Shown here in pieces: positions 21,065 to 21,529 of a stretch of 21,529 bases of DNA. The translations under genes were made by a program, and so were the position numbers. Source of the DNA: Bordetella parapertussis. GTDB lineage: Bacteria; Cyanobacteriota; Cyanobacteriia; PCC-6307; Cyanobiaceae. The stretch's first letter is position 1. Each line of letters opens with the position of its first letter. The stretch is taken from contig CALPMR020000018.1 of the NCBI GenBank assembly GCA_943324725.2, positions 1-21,529 of the forward strand. Direction: 5' to 3'. Under the pieces are notes generated by a model. It was given only the letters and a program-made list of their open reading frames with translations. It had not been told where the DNA came from and did not search any database.

Positions 21065-21529
21065 ATGGCTTTTCCTGACGTTCAGCTTTCGAAGCGCCCC
21101 CTGCACTTCATCTACCTCTGCGATTGCTCGGGTTCGATGCAGGCGAATGGCAAAATGCAAGCCCTCAATCAGGCCATTCGCCAATCCCTGCCAGGCATGG
21201 CGGAGGTGGCCCGTCAGAACCCGGAAGCGAAGGTGCTCGTGCGCGCCGTCAGTTTTGCCCACCAGGCCCGCTGGCATGTCGCCGAGCCCACGCCTGTGGA
21301 TCAACTGCAGAGCAGCTGGGTCGATCTTCAGGCTGAAGGGCTGACGGCCATGGGCGAGGCGCTCAGGCTGGTGGCTGCTGCGCTGCGAACGCCGCCGATG
21401 GAGCAGCGAGCCCTGCCGCCGGTGCTGGTGCTGATCTCCGATGGCGCCCCCACCGACGACTTCGACGATGGCCTGCGCATCCTGATGCGGGAACCCTGGG
21501 CCCAGAAGGCCGTGCGCCTGGCGATCGCC
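21065..21529 (+). CDS. von Willebrand factor A domain protein, TerY-like (partial, C-terminus beyond window)
   Basis: The first 155 residues of a vWA protein run to the window edge in frame. After LSKRPLHFIYLCD comes the metal-ion-dependent adhesion site D-C-S-G-S-M (Asp20, Ser22, Ser24). Thr94 in GLTAMGEAL and Asp126 in LISDGAPTDD complete the MIDAS. The sequence pattern (RPLHFIYLCDCSGSM, then ALNQAIRQSLPGM) is that of TerY-type proteins, usually about 210 residues. These are typically encoded beside a PP2C phosphatase and a protein kinase in stress-related loci. The ATG at 21065 lies 27 nt after the kinase stop. It probably forms a metal-dependent protein-protein contact with the kinase or a phosphatase encoded just downstream. 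The family is clear; the function in this locus is inferred. Confidence 0.9.
   Translation, partial: MAFPDVQLSKRPLHFIYLCDCSGSMQANGKMQALNQAIRQSLPGMAEVARQNPEAKVLVRAVSFAHQARWHVAEPTPVDQLQSSWVDLQAEGLTAMGEALRLVAAALRTPPMEQRALPPVLVLISDGAPTDDFDDGLRILMREPWAQKAVRLAIA

Noticed and set aside
1..21529. tRNA, rRNA, CRISPR array or insertion sequence
   Set aside because: By eye I saw no cloverleaf with a T-loop and acceptor pairing, no regularly spaced repeats, and no transposase or terminal inverted repeats; a tool search could still find a degenerate one.

Overview
This window most likely comes from a high-GC unicellular cyanobacterium of the Cyanobium / freshwater Synechococcus type. Three sequence observations support this: a 47-residue high-light-inducible protein gene (3281-3424, minus); at least seven copies of the cyanobacterial HIP1 octamer GCGATCGC, at 1035, 1732, 6442, 15253, 17989, 18289 and 21521; and several cyanobacteria-typical families (DUF1350, PrxQ-type peroxiredoxin, KaiC/KaiB homologues). 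The genus is an inference. I found no rRNA, tRNA, insertion sequence or CRISPR array.

Layout. 1-1761 (minus): a partial DUF805 membrane protein, then a peroxiredoxin gene overlapped by 8 nt by a DUF1350 alpha/beta-hydrolase-like gene. 1861-3183 (plus): a DEDDh 3'-5' exonuclease behind a 200-residue low-complexity N-terminus. 3281-3424 (minus): the Hlip gene, with a strong terminator hairpin between it and the exonuclease gene. 3529-5682 (minus): a housekeeping/repair-like operon of pirin, 2'-5' RNA ligase-like phosphoesterase and DUF938 methyltransferase. 5812-6315 (plus): a small HExxH metalloprotease-like protein. 6366-6935 (minus): a membrane-anchored cupin. 7060-8904 (minus): a flavin-dependent monooxygenase with an NTF2/SnoaL-like N-terminal domain, interrupted by one in-frame amber codon. 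8905-9556: a 650-base stretch with no convincing gene. 9557-10132 (plus) and 10111-11493 (minus): an AsnC/Lrp effector-domain protein with no HTH, and an APC-type amino-acid transporter, with overlapping 3' ends. 11652-12047 (plus): a small protein ending in a J-domain-like HPD segment.

Two signalling modules dominate the right half. The first (12162-15864, plus) is a three-gene operon in which both junctions are 4-nt ATGA overlaps: a KaiC homologue with a coiled-coil tail, a KaiB-like protein, and a PAS-PAS-HD-GYP protein with intact cyclic-di-GMP phosphodiesterase motifs. No kaiA is present. This couples a non-canonical Kai pair to a predicted c-di-GMP output rather than to a histidine kinase.

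The second (16267 to the right edge) is a divergent locus. A bifunctional class A penicillin-binding protein with a cytoplasmic FHA domain is transcribed leftwards. From the same 65-bp spacer, which carries a near-perfect palindrome, a small membrane protein, a divergent FHA membrane protein, an unusual protein kinase with a zinc ribbon, and a TerY-like von Willebrand A protein (cut by the edge) are transcribed rightwards. The likely reading is phosphothreonine signalling at the membrane that acts on peptidoglycan synthesis. A PP2C phosphatase would be expected just beyond the window.
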